DNA from: Labia minor | Lineage: Eukaryota; Arthropoda; Insecta; Dermaptera; Spongiphoridae | Assembly: GCA_963082975.1 (NCBI GenBank) | Contig: OY720345.1 | Coordinates: 60,026,528 to 60,090,527 of the forward strand | Length of the DNA stretch: 64,000 nt | Direction of reading: 5' to 3' | Shown: positions 22,247 through 34,204 of the stretch, piece by piece | Numbering within the stretch: the stretch's first letter is position 1 | Layout: every line of letters starts with the position of its first letter | Translations under genes and position numbers: made by a program | Notes under the pieces: model-generated | Seen by the model: only the letters and a program-made list of their open reading frames with translations | Told to the model about the DNA's origin: nothing | The model's database searches: none

Positions 22247-22546
22247 CGAGTGGTGTCATTCCAAATTTTTTATTTTGTAAATATTTTTTTACTTTTTGCC
22301 ATGTTTTTCGGTTTTGGGTAGACCCCCTACTTAACCTGAAATTGATTTTTTGTCAATTTTTTTTTTTTTTTAGGGCCATGTTGAATTGAATTATAAGATA
22401 GTATAATGTAAGTAAATAGACTTGAAATCCACTATCGTACCCATTTTTATTTCATGGACCCCCAAATTTTTTATTCGCTGGCGTAGACCCCTTGCGGGTT
22501 CCCATAAATCCCTGGGGGTCGATATAGACCACTTTGGGAACCACTG
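22247..22546 (-). mobile_element. hAT-type element, one end preserved
   Basis: The right edge reads on the minus strand as CAGTGGTTCCCAAAGTGG, a typical hAT terminal sequence, followed by GGGTCTACGCCAGC-like internal sequence. The matching left terminal repeat and an 8-bp duplication are not found, so the left part is truncated. There is no transposase. Confidence 0.6.
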
Positions 22547-23291
22547 CTTTAGAATAAGCGGACAGTCAGCAGGAAAAATCAAGGTTTAAAAATTAAACTT
22601 GCTAACTCCTTTGCATTTGTGGCATGGGCCTCTTCACTAAAAGAATGGATCATCAACACATTGATTGATCAGTTTCATTTCGAAACATTCAATTTTCCTT
22701 CTGACTGCCTAATAACTATTCCAATATTCATTTTCTAATCAGCCAATATCATTATAAATGAAATAATTAGGAATAAATCCAAATGTTCACTTGTAATAAT
22801 AAACCCCCCCCCCCATATATTATTCATTTATTTAATCATGTAACTTGAATATATTATTATAGAAATTACGTTGCTGATAAAAGATTACAAATAAACTTTA
22901 GGGGTAGGTCGTGCTAAATGTACATTTCGGTTTACACACCATCATCAGAACCTCTTTATTCATCAATTGCTCAAATTTCTAATAAAAGTTTTAAAAATTT
23001 TATTCAATTCTAAAAATATTTAAATATTTTAAGATATAAAAATTATCTTATGATTTTTTATTTATTTTCAATTAAAATTTCATCATTATTTAGGATATAT
23101 TTTAATTTCCAGAATTTTTTTCATTTCAAACTTATTCTTTTGTTGATTCCCGATTTTTTTTTTCAAACCCAGGTCAAAAATATTTATAAATGACATAAAT
23201 GAAATGAATAATGAAAAAAGATGGAATTAAATCTTCATTAGAAGTTTCAGTAAAAATAGAAACGCATAGTGATTACCATTATAATATAGAT
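22547..23291. other. Intergenic DNA containing a hammerhead-like motif
   Basis: AT-rich with a poly-C tract at 22,804-22,814. The only structured sequence I see is the motif at 22,911-22,950, listed separately. Confidence 0.4.
22911..22950 (-). ncRNA. Hammerhead-like core motif (Penelope-like relic)
   Basis: The minus strand reads TTCTGATGATGGTGTGTAAA and then CCGAAATGTAC. It contains an intact CUGAUGA, a short helix (GGT/ACC, extendable with one mismatch) and GAAA in hammerhead order. An unpaired U sits before the helix, and I could not define stem III or the cleavage site. In known Penelope-like elements similar motifs lie in terminal repeats. Activity is doubtful. Confidence 0.35.
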
Positions 23292-23538
23292 TAGGGGTTG
23301 GCAAAAGACGGCCCGCGGGCCGGATCCGGCCCTTTTGCTTATTTTATCCGGCCCGCCGGCTCGTTAAAAAAGTTTGGTTCTTATTTCGATCTTTCATTCA
23401 ATATGGCTCTAAAAAAAATAAGGTAAATTTTTTATTAAAATGTTCCTGTTTGGTGTTTTCGAAATACGGTCCTCCGGGCCGGGAGACATTTTGAATATTT
23501 CATTTTAGCCCGCACTTAAAAGTATTTGCCCACCCCTG
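23292..23538. mobile_element. hAT-type MITE, 247 bp
   Basis: The ends TAGGGGTTGGCAAA and TTTGCCCACCCCTG are imperfect inverted repeats of the CAGGGGTGGGCAAA type. The flanking 8-mers ATATAGAT and ATATAAAC agree at 6 of 8 positions, consistent with an aged hAT target duplication. The interior includes GGCCCGCGGGCCGGATCCGG, unusually GC-rich for this window. No coding capacity. Confidence 0.75.
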
Positions 23539-25011
23539 ATATAAACTATAAAAATTCTTACCTCTCTACTCAATATTTTCCATTTGGAAAATCGTTCAAA
23601 TGAACAAATATGTGAATATCTAATTAAGTATTTATAAATTGACCCTAGCAACAGAAACATACTGATATTTTCCTTAAATCTTTTTTTTTATTGCTCAATT
23701 AAAATGATGGGGTGAGAACTTAGTGATTTTTTAAAAAATCAAAAAAAATTTTAATTATTTAAATGATAATATTGATTAATAAGATACTATATTTATTCTG
23801 GATCAATTATTATATTATTTGATAACATAAATAATTGTTTAATAAAAATATTTAAGATAACAGTAAATTACAAATGAATATAATTAAGAAATCAAAGTAG
23901 GAACATTTTTATAAAAATGATTTTGGTATTATCTACAAAATAATTTTACATAATATGGTAAAAATCAGTAAATTTATATAATTATATATTATATTTTTTT
24001 CTTCTTCCATCCTGCCTTATATTGCATATCTTCTTCCACAATCAGTATTATCATGGTTATTTTATTTGATAGATCAGTAAGTAAATAATTAATTTTGTCA
24101 TTTGATTACTTATCAGATAATAAATATTATATAAATAATTTATTTAATAAAATTATATATTTTAATTCATTATTGAATTTTCTGAATTTAAAATAAAAAA
24201 AATTTTTTTGATAATATAAAAATTAGTATAAATTCTAAAATTTGTATATACCAATTTATTATATATTTATTTTATATTTATAAACTCATCGTACTATTTT
24301 TATAAGTAAAATATAGTTTTATCTATAAATTTGCAAAAAGGAATCGTAATAGATAAACATAAAACAATTAGATGAATTAATTATTATTTAGTTATTATTA
24401 ATAAACTTCTGATTTTTATGGGTACATTGTTAGTTTTGGGCATATAAACTATAAAAATATTTAATCCAAAAACCAAGAAGAAATTCGAATAGAGATTTGA
24501 GGAGTGAATTTGGGCATAGCATTTATTTACCTAAACTTTATTATAACGTTTTTCTTAACTTCACTTGGCGTCTGGCTCTCTGTTTTTATTGAGATAGACT
24601 TTTGAAAATTTTTATAGATATTTCAATGGATCCCTAGAAGGTATAGAAGAAATATAATTGAATTATAATTAATTAATTGTAATTAATTAGCGATTAATTA
24701 CTTTTAGTAACTAACTCCTTTTGTATTGCTCCGATTAATTTTTTTTCAACGGATTTTGAAACATAAATATTGATTTCAGAATAGATTTTCATTTTGAACA
24801 TATTTAAAAATATTTCATAGCATTAAAATTAATGATGAATTCTTATTAATCAGTTGTATCGCCAATGAGGAGGGGTTTCTTCCCCTCAGATGGTATAGAG
24901 AAAATATCTTTTTTTTACACATTGTATAGAAAGGAAACAAAACAATAAAATAACCTTTTTTTATGAAGACAATATATATATATATTTCTAAAATATACAT
25001 TTATATATATA
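23539..25011. other. AT-rich desert
   Basis: About 1.5 kb of A/T-rich sequence with short homopolymers. I see no gene, repeat family or structured motif in it. Confidence 0.5.
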
Positions 25012-25647
25012 CTAGCTGCTCCGAGCGCCTTCGGCGCTCTCCACACCTAGACGGGGGCTCCGCCCCCTGTACCCCCCCCCCCCGAATGTCCCTATTCTGA
25101 GCTATAACCATCTAACTCCTACCCTGTCCCATCTCTATAGTTTTTTATATATGTTTATTTATGCAGAAAAAATTAATTGACATAATTATTAATTTAATAA
25201 AATCAAATTTAATAATAAAATTAATTTAATAAAATAAAATAATTTAATAAAATATTAAAATAAAAATTAATAAATTAGTAAAAAAAATATATAATACTTT
25301 AAAAAAAATTTGTGCCTTTGCGAGTTTCGAACCGAGAGTGCAATGTCATAAGATAACGCCTTAGACCGTTCACCCACGAACCACTTATATTGAAGACTCC
25401 TATCAGGATATATTTAAGATGTCAAATTTTCACCACCAGCGCCTCTATGATCTAGTATGGTAACTAAACTATTTTTAATTAATTAGCACCCCCTGGACAC
25501 ACCTTAGCAATTAGCGGTTTAATAAAAGAAGTCTGACATGCCCTGAGACCTACTGAATATGCATAAAAAATTTCATAAGAATCGGTCCAGCCGTTTCGGA
25601 GGAGTATCATTTCAAAGTTTTGTGACACGAGAATTTTATACATAAGA
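25012..25647 (-). mobile_element. Non-autonomous Helitron, 636 bp
   Basis: Read on the minus strand it begins TCTTATGTATAAAATTCTCG after a host A. It continues with ACTCCTCCGAAACGGCTGGA, a block common near arthropod Helitron 5' ends. It finishes with hairpins GGGGGC-GGA-GCCCCC and GAGCGCC-GAA-GGCGCTC, then CTAG before a host T. These are the standard Helitron signatures. Its last 80 or so bases match the ends of the 2-kb Helitrons at 34-44 kb, but the body differs. It contains a tRNA-like segment. No Rep/Hel ORF. Confidence 0.85.
25316..25386 (-). other. tRNA-Leu-like segment inside a Helitron
   Basis: The minus strand has GGGTGAACGGTCTAAGGCG, very like a tRNA-Leu D-arm/A-box, and 29 bases later GGTTCGAAACTC, matching a B-box. 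A T-run follows, as at pol III terminators. T-stem pairing is poor and no anticodon stem can be drawn, so this is not a working tRNA. It could be a degraded tRNA or the head of a tRNA-derived SINE carried by the Helitron. Confidence 0.5.
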
Positions 25648-25924
25648 TTAATGTATATATATATATATACATTTCTAAAATCTCATATTAATAAAAATTA
25701 TTTATTTATAAATATAATATAATAATTATTATTCAATAATACCATTTACTTAACATAAATGAATAAAATCAATTTTGGAAGATTAATATATTTTTTTGTT
25801 TTATTCAATTTGTAAATTGTAAATTTGTAAACTTCGTCTTTTCTATTTCTCTTTTTATATTAAATAAATTTATCATATTAAAATTGCTCTAAAAACAATA
25901 AAATAATATAAATATAAAATTGTT
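25648..25924. other. AT-rich spacer
   Basis: TA-rich sequence between the Helitron and the long-TIR MITE. Nothing is recognised. Confidence 0.4.
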
Positions 25925-26842
25925 TTATAAAATAACGTTTTTCCAATGGACTAAAAAGAATAAAATAATTTTTCTATAGACTTGACAATATTTATGGATA
26001 AATTGCTTCATATTCAACGAAAAACGTTGGGCGTATTTAGTTCTATGCAATTAACTCTTCCTAAAGCTATAATTCATATATATATTCCACATATATATTC
26101 ATATATAGATACCAGATATATAGACACTTAATTAGCAAGTAACACTATTTCTCCAAATATAATCATCCATTTTGAATTTGATTGATAATATGTAAATTTA
26201 ATAAATATTCTTTTAAATTTTTGATACATACTTTGATATAAGTATATTACAGTGATAAATAATAAAATATTAATTTCTTAGCTCTTAAACTATCAATTTT
26301 ATTGCATGATAAAAAAAATTTGTCAGTTTATGTGTTTAATAAAATTTTTATTATGTAAGAATAATATTGGCGACAAATAATAAAATAAAAATAGATGAGG
26401 ATTAAATATAAAATTATATTTAATTATTTACAATATATACAAGTACATAAGTGATAAAGAGACGCATAAACAACATAAAAAATTACATAAGGGTTTATCA
26501 TAAGTTTTATTATCATAAAAAGCGTACGTAATTTTAATCATAACATACCATCTAAAAATAACGGGACAGCTTCAACTCGAAAGTTCGAGAATCTATCCCA
26601 TCATTCCGTGCGCTTTCTCCCGCACGAATTCAAATGATATATTTTTTAAATTTTTTTATATTAACAAAAAAAAAGCTTACAATTATTACAAAAATTTGAC
26701 TAGATTGTTCATATAAATAAATTAAACTAAATGAGTCCAACGTTTTTCGTTGAATATGAAGCAATTCATCCATAAACTTTGTCAAGCTTATAGAAAAACT
26801 ATTTTATTCTTTTTAGTCCATTGGAAAAACATTATTTTATAA
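25925..26842. mobile_element. Long-TIR MITE, copy 2, interrupted by a solo LTR
   Basis: Same family as 7-588. The left end TTATAAAATAACG and right end CGTTT-type inverted copy extend over about 105 bases, including GTTGGGC/GTCCAAC words near the inner edges. The interior matches copy 1 (ACTTTGATATAAGTATATTA block) until 26,353, where a 328-bp insertion begins. The sequence resumes at 26,682 in register with copy 1. Confidence 0.8.
26354..26681. mobile_element. Probable solo LTR (328 bp) nested in the MITE
   Basis: The insertion is absent from the MITE copy at 7-588, so its edges are exact. It starts TGTAAG and ends CTTACA (TG...CA inverted ends) and is flanked by a 4-bp duplication, ATTA, at 26,350-26,353 and 26,682-26,685. 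Length, ends and duplication fit a solo LTR of a Gypsy-like retrotransposon. Orientation is undecided. A small cut-and-paste element is a weaker alternative. Confidence 0.65.
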
Positions 26843-28321
26843 AAAAATGTTATATTTATATTATTTATTTGAATAGTGTTTCAAGGTTAGAGGTTATTTA
26901 ACGCATGCGCAAGAAACGCAATTCAAATATGAAATAATGGCATATTAATTAACTTTTAGTGTGCAAGCATCCAAATGTTTTTTTGATTACTTAGCACAAT
27001 CAATTTTGCTATTTGGATTTATTTTCTGTCATTGGATAATTGAACAAGAATACAAATTTAAAATAATTTCATAGATTTCTTTATAAGTGTTGTAAATTTA
27101 AATAAATTTATTATATTTACTAATCCATAAAAATAATACTAATTGACTATTATAGGCGCTATTTTGAGATCTATTATTTATTATTAATTAGTATATTATT
27201 AATAATATTATGAATTATGATTATCATTTTGTTTTTTTGTTCATATTACTTTTGCAATAATTCACCAGAAACTAGTTCGTTGAAATAAAACGTAAGTTGT
27301 CTCTAAAACAATTTTTTTCTCATAGATTTCATAATTCAACATTATTAATATATATGTATTAATAGAAAAAAATACCTTTCAATTTATCTAATATAAAGCA
27401 ATCTTTAAATTATAATTAGTATATGAACGAATAATAAATACACTATCTATAGATTTTTTTTAATGATAAAATTTGAATATCATAATTAAAGTAATTTAAA
27501 TAATCTGATATTTTATATCTGATTCATTCAACAGAAAACCAATTTATAAAATGTAGAATTAATTTATATGCTATAAGAAATAATTATAGATATTTTTAGT
27601 TAACTTGATATTATAGTGGGTTATAAGAAAATAAAATGAATTTTTCAAAAATTATTCATATTATTTTTTATTTTGTCATTTTTTATAAAGGCAGAATAGT
27701 AAACTAGAATTTATAAATTTATAATTAATATTACATAAATATTGAATATTTTAGTTAAATTTACAAACTAACTATTTAGAAAAATAAATAAACTATTTAA
27801 ATTTTCAAATGTTAAACAATGTATTCAATATTTAATAAAGTTAAAAAAAAATCGATTAGTGTTGTTATTTTTCATTTAAAATCAATTCTTAATTAAAATT
27901 CATTCATTTCTGATTATGTATTTCTGTGTCGCTAGAGAAAATCAATATTTTTTAGTTAGAGGAACCTTATTCCTAAATCCAATCCTACCACTTTGGAATT
28001 ATTCTCGTCTTCTAATTTCTTCACATCTACTTTTATATTATCGTTGTCGATCTTTTCCCATTTGGTTTTCCTGTAATCAAACTTGTCTACTCGACGCTGT
28101 CCTTTCATACCCATCAAACCAAATCCCAATTTGTAAATGCATAGAGGTTATGCAATCCCTCATTATTCAATCTTTGTCATTTTTGTGATTTCTTTTTTTT
28201 TATCTTTTTTCGAACAATAAATTCTATGCAGAAGTCTATTTTCAAAATCACTTCATCATGTTTCATTTCTGATTAATTTTGGAAAAATAATTAATAAATT
28301 AATAAATTTTATCTTAAAAAA
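26843..28321. other. AT-rich intergenic DNA
   Basis: Mostly A/T tracts. The part around 27,930-28,160 is less AT-rich; its words GCATAGAGGTTATGCAAT recur in similar form at 33,990, in a LINE-derived fragment, so it may be a decayed retroelement piece. No gene is called. Confidence 0.4.
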
Positions 28322-29486
28322 ATCTGGAGTGTCTCCACTCGACTCTCTCGCAATTTGAATTGAATAAAATGTCATATATTATATTTAAATTATAAATTAA
28401 AATTAATAAATAATATTTATTAAACCAGCGCGTGTTTGACTCTTTGTTGTTGGCACCACGTCACGTGCTGGCGCGTGATTGCGAGTCAACGTATTAAAAA
28501 ATTAATTTAGATTCAGCGATTCAATCAAGCTGAAATTCTATATATATATCAGTTTTATCAGCTATCAAACATATATTTTTACCGACCGACGATAGTAAGG
28601 GAGGTATCGTTTTCACACCAAATTTCACAGGTGGAGATTTTTACATATCTCCACGAATCATGCATTTTCTTAAAAGAAAAATGTATTTTTAGCATGATGG
28701 CTGTCCGTCCGTATTGAACGGCTCAACGGATTTTGATGAAATTTGGTATATTTACTTAATGCATCAGTATGATGAATTGATCAACTTTTGGTGCAAATCC
28801 GGAAACCGGAAGTGGTAGTATTAGCGATCGACGATAGGAAGGGAAAGGTTATTTTCACACCAAATTTCACATGAGGAGATTTTTTTATATATCACCACGA
28901 ATCATGCACTTTGTATTGATTTTATCCTCGGGAAAATCATATTTATAAGTTTTTTCTTGATTTAAAATTATATGTCATCCAGCCATTCATGACATCACAG
29001 CCTGGTCTTACATATATATATTATAAATAAAATAAAATTAAAAATGTTTATATTTATTATTTATGTATCCATATCTGTTTTTTATTACATTAATAGATAT
29101 ATTAAAATTATTTGAAATTGTTTCTGTAGCTGGAAATTAATTTACTTCAAACCGTCGGTCGGTTCGGACCTGGCCACAGGTCTACTTATTATTTTTACGG
29201 TGAGTTTAGAGGGAAAAAAATGAAAACGTGGTAGGTAATGACCCTCTTCCGGATCAGCTACATTTCTCAAAAGTTGATAGGAAACTATTAATTTTGAATA
29301 ATGCCCGTATACCAAATTTCATTATTCTAGCTCAAACTGTTTTTGCGTAAACTTGTCTACATACACACACAGACTTTTTTCTCATCCTTAGTGAAAAAGG
29401 CTCAGGGACCTTCAAAACGTATAAAAACATCAAAATCTCGACATCGATTATTTTCGTGATCGCAATAGCAGAGATAATAAAAAATA
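28322..29486 (-). mobile_element. HINE-like family B, copy B5, split by a family A element
   Basis: The family B sequence runs (inverted) from GGAGTGTCTCCACTCGAC-type end at 28,326 to ATCAAACATATA at 28,575. It resumes at 29,191 with TTTTTACGGTGAG and ends at the left-end hairpin region near 29,480, where the hairpin is mutated. The join matches uninterrupted copies apart from a few bases, so the family A element entered later. Confidence 0.75.
28576..29190 (+). mobile_element. HINE-like family A, copy A2, nested in family B
   Basis: TTTTTACCGACCGACG start, short GTCC run, CCGTCGGTCGGTTCGG subterminal repeat and GACCTG-GCCA-CAGGTC hairpin, ending ACTTATT. It lies inside a family B element, showing that A was still mobile after that B copy was in place. 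Confidence 0.8.
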
Positions 29487-30737
29487 TATTCTTTAAGTAT
29501 TTATATTCGAAATTAATATATTTATTTGAAAATAAATTTATAAGTTTGTACACAATTTATTATTTATATTTAGCTTAAAGTATAGTTAAAGATAGAATTA
29601 ATGAGTTAATCTTTATAACATACTATCATTATGAAAATATAAATAATACTTCATGTTTTTGTTTGTTTTTTTTTTTTTATTTTGAATGGGCTTTTATCTT
29701 TACTACAACTTGATTTCCAAATAAATAGTTATAAAATATTAAAAGTGAAGATTCTAAGTTGTTGTGATGTTTGTTCATCTATTCAATTTAATTTCGTTGA
29801 TAAGAATGTTGTTGAAAAGTTCATTCATAAAACTGAAATGAAGTCTTTGAAGTGGCCGTAAAAAAATGTAGTGAAGAATCAAGCGTTGTGTTGAAAAAGC
29901 CACTTGATGACAAACAAAGACTTGACACCAAACAGGAATTAAGGGATTGCCATTATCAGAAAAAGTTAATCTAACCGACTTGTATATATCCACTTCACTC
30001 GATTAACTATATCAATTCCTTCCCTCTTTCATTTTTTTTTCTATTTATATTATTATATCTCTGTTATAGATATATAATATATATATATATATAGATGATA
30101 TTCATTTTTTCCAGATGACTTCTAATGACCGTGATGGTGTTAATGCCGACTTTCCATTCATCGGAAGTTTTATAGATAGATAGATAGAGGTCATCTGGAT
30201 CGAAGTGGCGATGACAAGTGTCTTTTCGATGTTCAAGGGGGGTGGGGGGGGGGACACAGGCACCACTGGGCATGAAGGGGCAGCGGACGGGAAACGTCGA
30301 GATAAGGAAGGAAGCCGCTTTCTATTGGGGGTGAGGCACACGCTTCTCTTTTGACCCTCTCCCACCCCCTCCTTCTCTGCCTCCCTTTCGATTTCATATC
30401 CCGGAGGGGGTCTGCCTAAACTTTCCGGGCCATCTCACCCAGCTTCCCACCCACTCACAGTTTGGCAATTGAATTGAATTTGGAAGACTGGCGATAGATT
30501 AAAAAAAAATAGCTAAGGAAAAAAGTATTCTTCGATTGCTTCATCGTGGTCCAAGACTTGGAAATAAAAATAAATTACAAACAGCTTTTCATGACACTTC
30601 AAAATGAATTACTCTCATCTAGTATATGTATTTTTTTATAATTACTTACTATTTTTGATTATATTTTCCATTGACCCTTTCACCCTTTTATTATATTATT
30701 TCTCTTATATTATAAAGTATTGAAATTTAAAAAAAAA
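29487..30737. other. Intergenic DNA with a GC-rich island (30,100-30,460)
   Basis: The island has purine/pyrimidine blocks and a poly-G tract at 30,238-30,252. Frames that open there are low-complexity (proline- and serine-rich), not convincing proteins. Flanks are AT-rich. Confidence 0.4.
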
Positions 30738-31217
30738 AGTGTCTCCACTCGAGTATGTCGCAAATTTTGATTGGATTAATTAACATATATTATATTTAAA
30801 TTAAATTTAATTAATTATAAAATAAAATTAATAAATAATATTTATTAAACCAGCGCGTGTTTGACTCTTTGTTGATGGCACCACGTCACGTACTGACGCG
30901 TGATTTGCAATGTTAAAAAATTAATACCGGTACTTCCAGCGATTCAGTTTTATTCAATTTTTATACAATTTTTATTCTTGTGAAAAACTATCCCACATAT
31001 ATCTTTATTTTTACGGTCAGTTTAGAGGAAAAAAATGAAAATGTGGTAGGTAATGATCTTATTTCTACATTACATACATACACACATACACACACACATA
31101 CACACACACATACATTTTTCTCAACATTAGTGAAAATGATTCAGGGACCTTCAAAATGTATAAAAACATCGAAAATTTTCGTGATCGCAATTCTATCTCT
31201 GGCGAGATTGTAAAAAT
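30738..31217 (-). mobile_element. HINE-like family B, copy B6
   Basis: The inverted copy begins GTGTCTCCACTCGAG and ends CTCTGGCGAGATTGTAAAAA. A CA-rich microsatellite lies at 31,075-31,110. The CTCTTCCGG segment present in other copies is deleted. Confidence 0.7.
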
Positions 31218-31440
31218 ATAAGAAATAAACAAATGAATAAATTTTTATAAATGATTGAAATTTGAAATTCGACAAGATTATTTGATGATAATTTTGGTTT
31301 GTTTTCCGATTTCTTTTACAATAAACAAGTATTGCTGTATTAATCAATCATTGTCCTGTCTTTTTCTCCTTTCATAATTAAAATTATATTTTGATTTGAA
31401 ATTCTAATTGTTCATCTTTTTCAATTACTATTATTAAGAG

Positions 31441-31790
31441 TGCAGGTCAATAAGTCCGTGAATTTTTTGGATACAAAATTATTTTATTTTTCAACGAGCT
31501 CTATACACTTCGTCTATACGTTTCTCCAATTTTTTTTATTCCTTCTCAAAAATAAGATATGTCGAGGACATCAAAATAAGTATTTGTTTGTGAGATGATT
31601 GCATCGTTAAAGTCAAATCTCTTTCCACCGAGGCATTTTTTTGGAAACAAGAAATAGTCACTCGGGGCTATATCCGGAAAATAGGGCGGATGAGGAAGCC
31701 AATTGCCACATACTTCTTTAGGAAAGTTTGTTTTGAATCAAAAAAGGAATCTACTGGTAAAGTTTTATCCAAATCCATGATACATCAGTT
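31441..31790 (-). mobile_element. Mariner fragment
   Basis: The left edge CAGGTCAATAAGTCCGTGAA matches the terminal repeat of the mariner at 8,952-9,362. The minus strand then encodes, in broken frames, a transposase C-terminus including a proline-rich stretch with the CCCCGAGTGACTATTTC (PSDYF) segment around the third catalytic Asp. The other terminus is not seen, so it is truncated. Confidence 0.75.
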
Positions 31791-31923
31791 TGACTAAACA
31801 ATTACCAATACTTGTTTAAATGAAAAATTCACAAATATTTTATAAATAATATATTTTTAATGTTTTAATTCTTTTAATATTACTTATATGATTTTTTTTT
31901 ATTTTCTGATTGATAGTTTTGAT

Positions 31924-32127
31924 CAGGATTAGCCAACCCATACTTTGGAAGTGAATCATCATACTGCACCATATATCAAATTTTATTATATACGTAATCT
32001 ATTATTTGAATACATTGGATTTTACTCTAATTTGGTATATAAATTAAATAAATATAATTTCTAAAAGTATGATGAATCTAGCGGGCCACAAAAATTGTTA
32101 TCATGGGGCGCGGTTTGGCCACTTCTG
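31924..32127. mobile_element. hAT-type MITE, 204 bp
   Basis: The ends CAGGATTAGCCAACCC and GGTTTGGCCACTTCTG are imperfect inverted repeats. The flanks GTTTTGAT (31,916-31,923) and GCTTTGAT (32,128-32,135) agree at 7 of 8 bases, as expected for an hAT target duplication. No ORF. Confidence 0.65.
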
Positions 32128-32196
32128 GCTTTGATGGTACATATACTTTTCCACTTTTTTTGTCTTTATATATATTCTCTCTCTCTTTCTCTCTTC

Positions 32197-32232
<36 letters not shown>

Positions 32233-33870
32233 CATTTAAATAAATGCAACCGATTAAGGAATTGATTTGTTTCTCCATTTCCTTTGTTGTTTTCTATTGA
32301 TTTCTTTTTTATACATTTTATAAAATAGTGTGTTCATGCTTAACTCTTTTTAATAATTTACATCTCTTTTCCAAATCACTAAATAACTAGGCAACTCTAT
32401 TTTCCTTTAGTTATTTTAATATTTAATTAATTGAATGGTTCGTTTAATATTAACAAATTGTTAAATTCATCAATGTTTCAATCAACAACTATTAGCTCCG
32501 TTTATATCCTGTTTCTCTAATTGCATCAAATATCAATATTTAATAGGTTAATAAAAATTACCAGAAGGAACTATTATTAGGTAAATAATAATTATCTATT
32601 TAAATATACAAAATAAATCCTATACATCTTAAATACAAGTTAAATAACCACATTTCATACATAATTAAATATATAAAAGCCAATGTTACTTTTATCGCTT
32701 TAATAATATAATATTAAAATGACTTATTGGTTTATTTTCTTAATGGAGATATTAAAAATAGTTAAATTATTTTAAAAAATTGTTTGAATATATAATTAAT
32801 TAAGTCATTTATAATTATTATTATATTTATAGTATTATTAATTATTAAGATCCGATTCGCGATATCTTTTTATTCGATTTGCTGTTTGATTTATTTAATT
32901 ATTCATTTAATAAGTAACAAAAACTTTATTTATTTTAAAATCTAAATGAACTTGGGGATATTCGATTGTGGACCAGAACTATAACCGCGGGACTAAAAAA
33001 TTTAATTTGTTTCATTAGAAATTTAAAAGAAAAATTTTAGTAAAATTATATTATATAGATCAATTTCCAAAATCAAATTATATAGTCATTATACATAATC
33101 ATTGATATTTTTAATTATGATTATTTATATATATTAAATTATGTCAATATATCAATATTCTAAATGTTGAATTGAAATCGTTACTCAAAATTTGGTTGTT
33201 TTCAATTTTAACAAGAATTAAAAAAGGTTACCCACCACTGGTCTAGGTAGAAATCTTGGTTAAGATAGAAAAAACTATTGTAATGTATTTCTTTTTGCGA
33301 TTGAAGATATATTTGTTTTATTATCATTTTGAAGAAAATTTAAAAAAGCTAATATTTCATTCTAAAATACCTAATATGAAATATTGTTGAATTTAGTAGT
33401 TTAATATCTAATCTGTATTAATCAAATTTGTTTTTCAAAACTATTTCTTCTAAATTTAATATTCCTATGGATTTATTAACCATTATAAATTATTACTTAA
33501 TATAAAATTATTCTAAATAAATTGATTATAATTCTAATAATAAAGTTAAAAAGCTGAGCTTTTGTCAGAAACAATAAAAACTTATAATAAATATATAGTA
33601 TAATAATAGAATTATATTATATATATTATTAATAATAATAAAATATTATTAAATAAATAAAATATAATTTGTTTTTATTATAGAATTTAGATGCCATTCG
33701 TTGTTGTTTTATGAAAACAAAATAATTATATTTTTAATATGATTTGTTAATATTAAAAAAATATAATTGATTATATTATATACACTCAGATTACTTAATT
33801 CATTTAACATCTCATATTCCATAATTTCTATTTTCATTTGAATCAGGATTTAAATTCAAATAAATATCTA
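32128..33870. other. AT-rich desert
   Basis: Contains a CT run followed by (TA)n at about 32,172-32,232. The remainder is A/T-rich without ORFs or recognisable repeats. Confidence 0.5.
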
Positions 33871-33871
33871 T

Positions 33872-34115
33872 CTATCTTTGTGGCTTTACGGAACTAGAGA
33901 GTTCTTGGAAGCAGCAACCACATTTCTCTTCTGTGCCCTGCTCATCACAGCCTTCTCAATCTTATAACCCTAACTATGACTGGAGGTGCATAGAGGTCAT
34001 GCAATTCCTCGTTTTTTTATTTTAATTTTGATCCCCTTTAATAATAGTTATAACGAGATATAAGCCCCATTACTGTATGATAACAGGCATTACTTCAATT
34101 TAATATTAAATAAAT
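33872..34115 (-). pseudogene. LINE reverse-transcriptase C-terminal fragment
   Basis: Inverted and diverged relative of the RT-derived part of the Helitrons: the words GAGTTCTTGG, GCAACCACATTTCTC, ATAACGAGATA-AGCC and TGATAACAGGC have counterparts at 39,925-40,205. Frames are broken. It lies just outside the Helitron beginning at 34,205 and shows that the LINE source also exists outside Helitrons. Confidence 0.55.
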
Positions 34116-34204
34116 AAAGTAATTTCTTTTTTTTAAAAAAAAACAAATATAGAATTGAAATGATATTCGTATTTAATTTATGAAAATAATTATAATTTAA
34201 TTTA

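Noticed and set aside
25316-25386. Functional tRNA gene
   Set aside because: A- and B-boxes are good, but the anticodon arm cannot be drawn and the T-stem pairs poorly.
27916-28188. 90-codon open frame
   Set aside because: A short word is shared with a LINE-derived fragment near 33,990, but no clear RT motif could be read, so neither gene nor LINE fragment is called with confidence.
30064-30365. Overlapping proline-rich open frames in the GC island
   Set aside because: Low-complexity composition from purine/pyrimidine blocks; two frames are equally open and neither has a domain.
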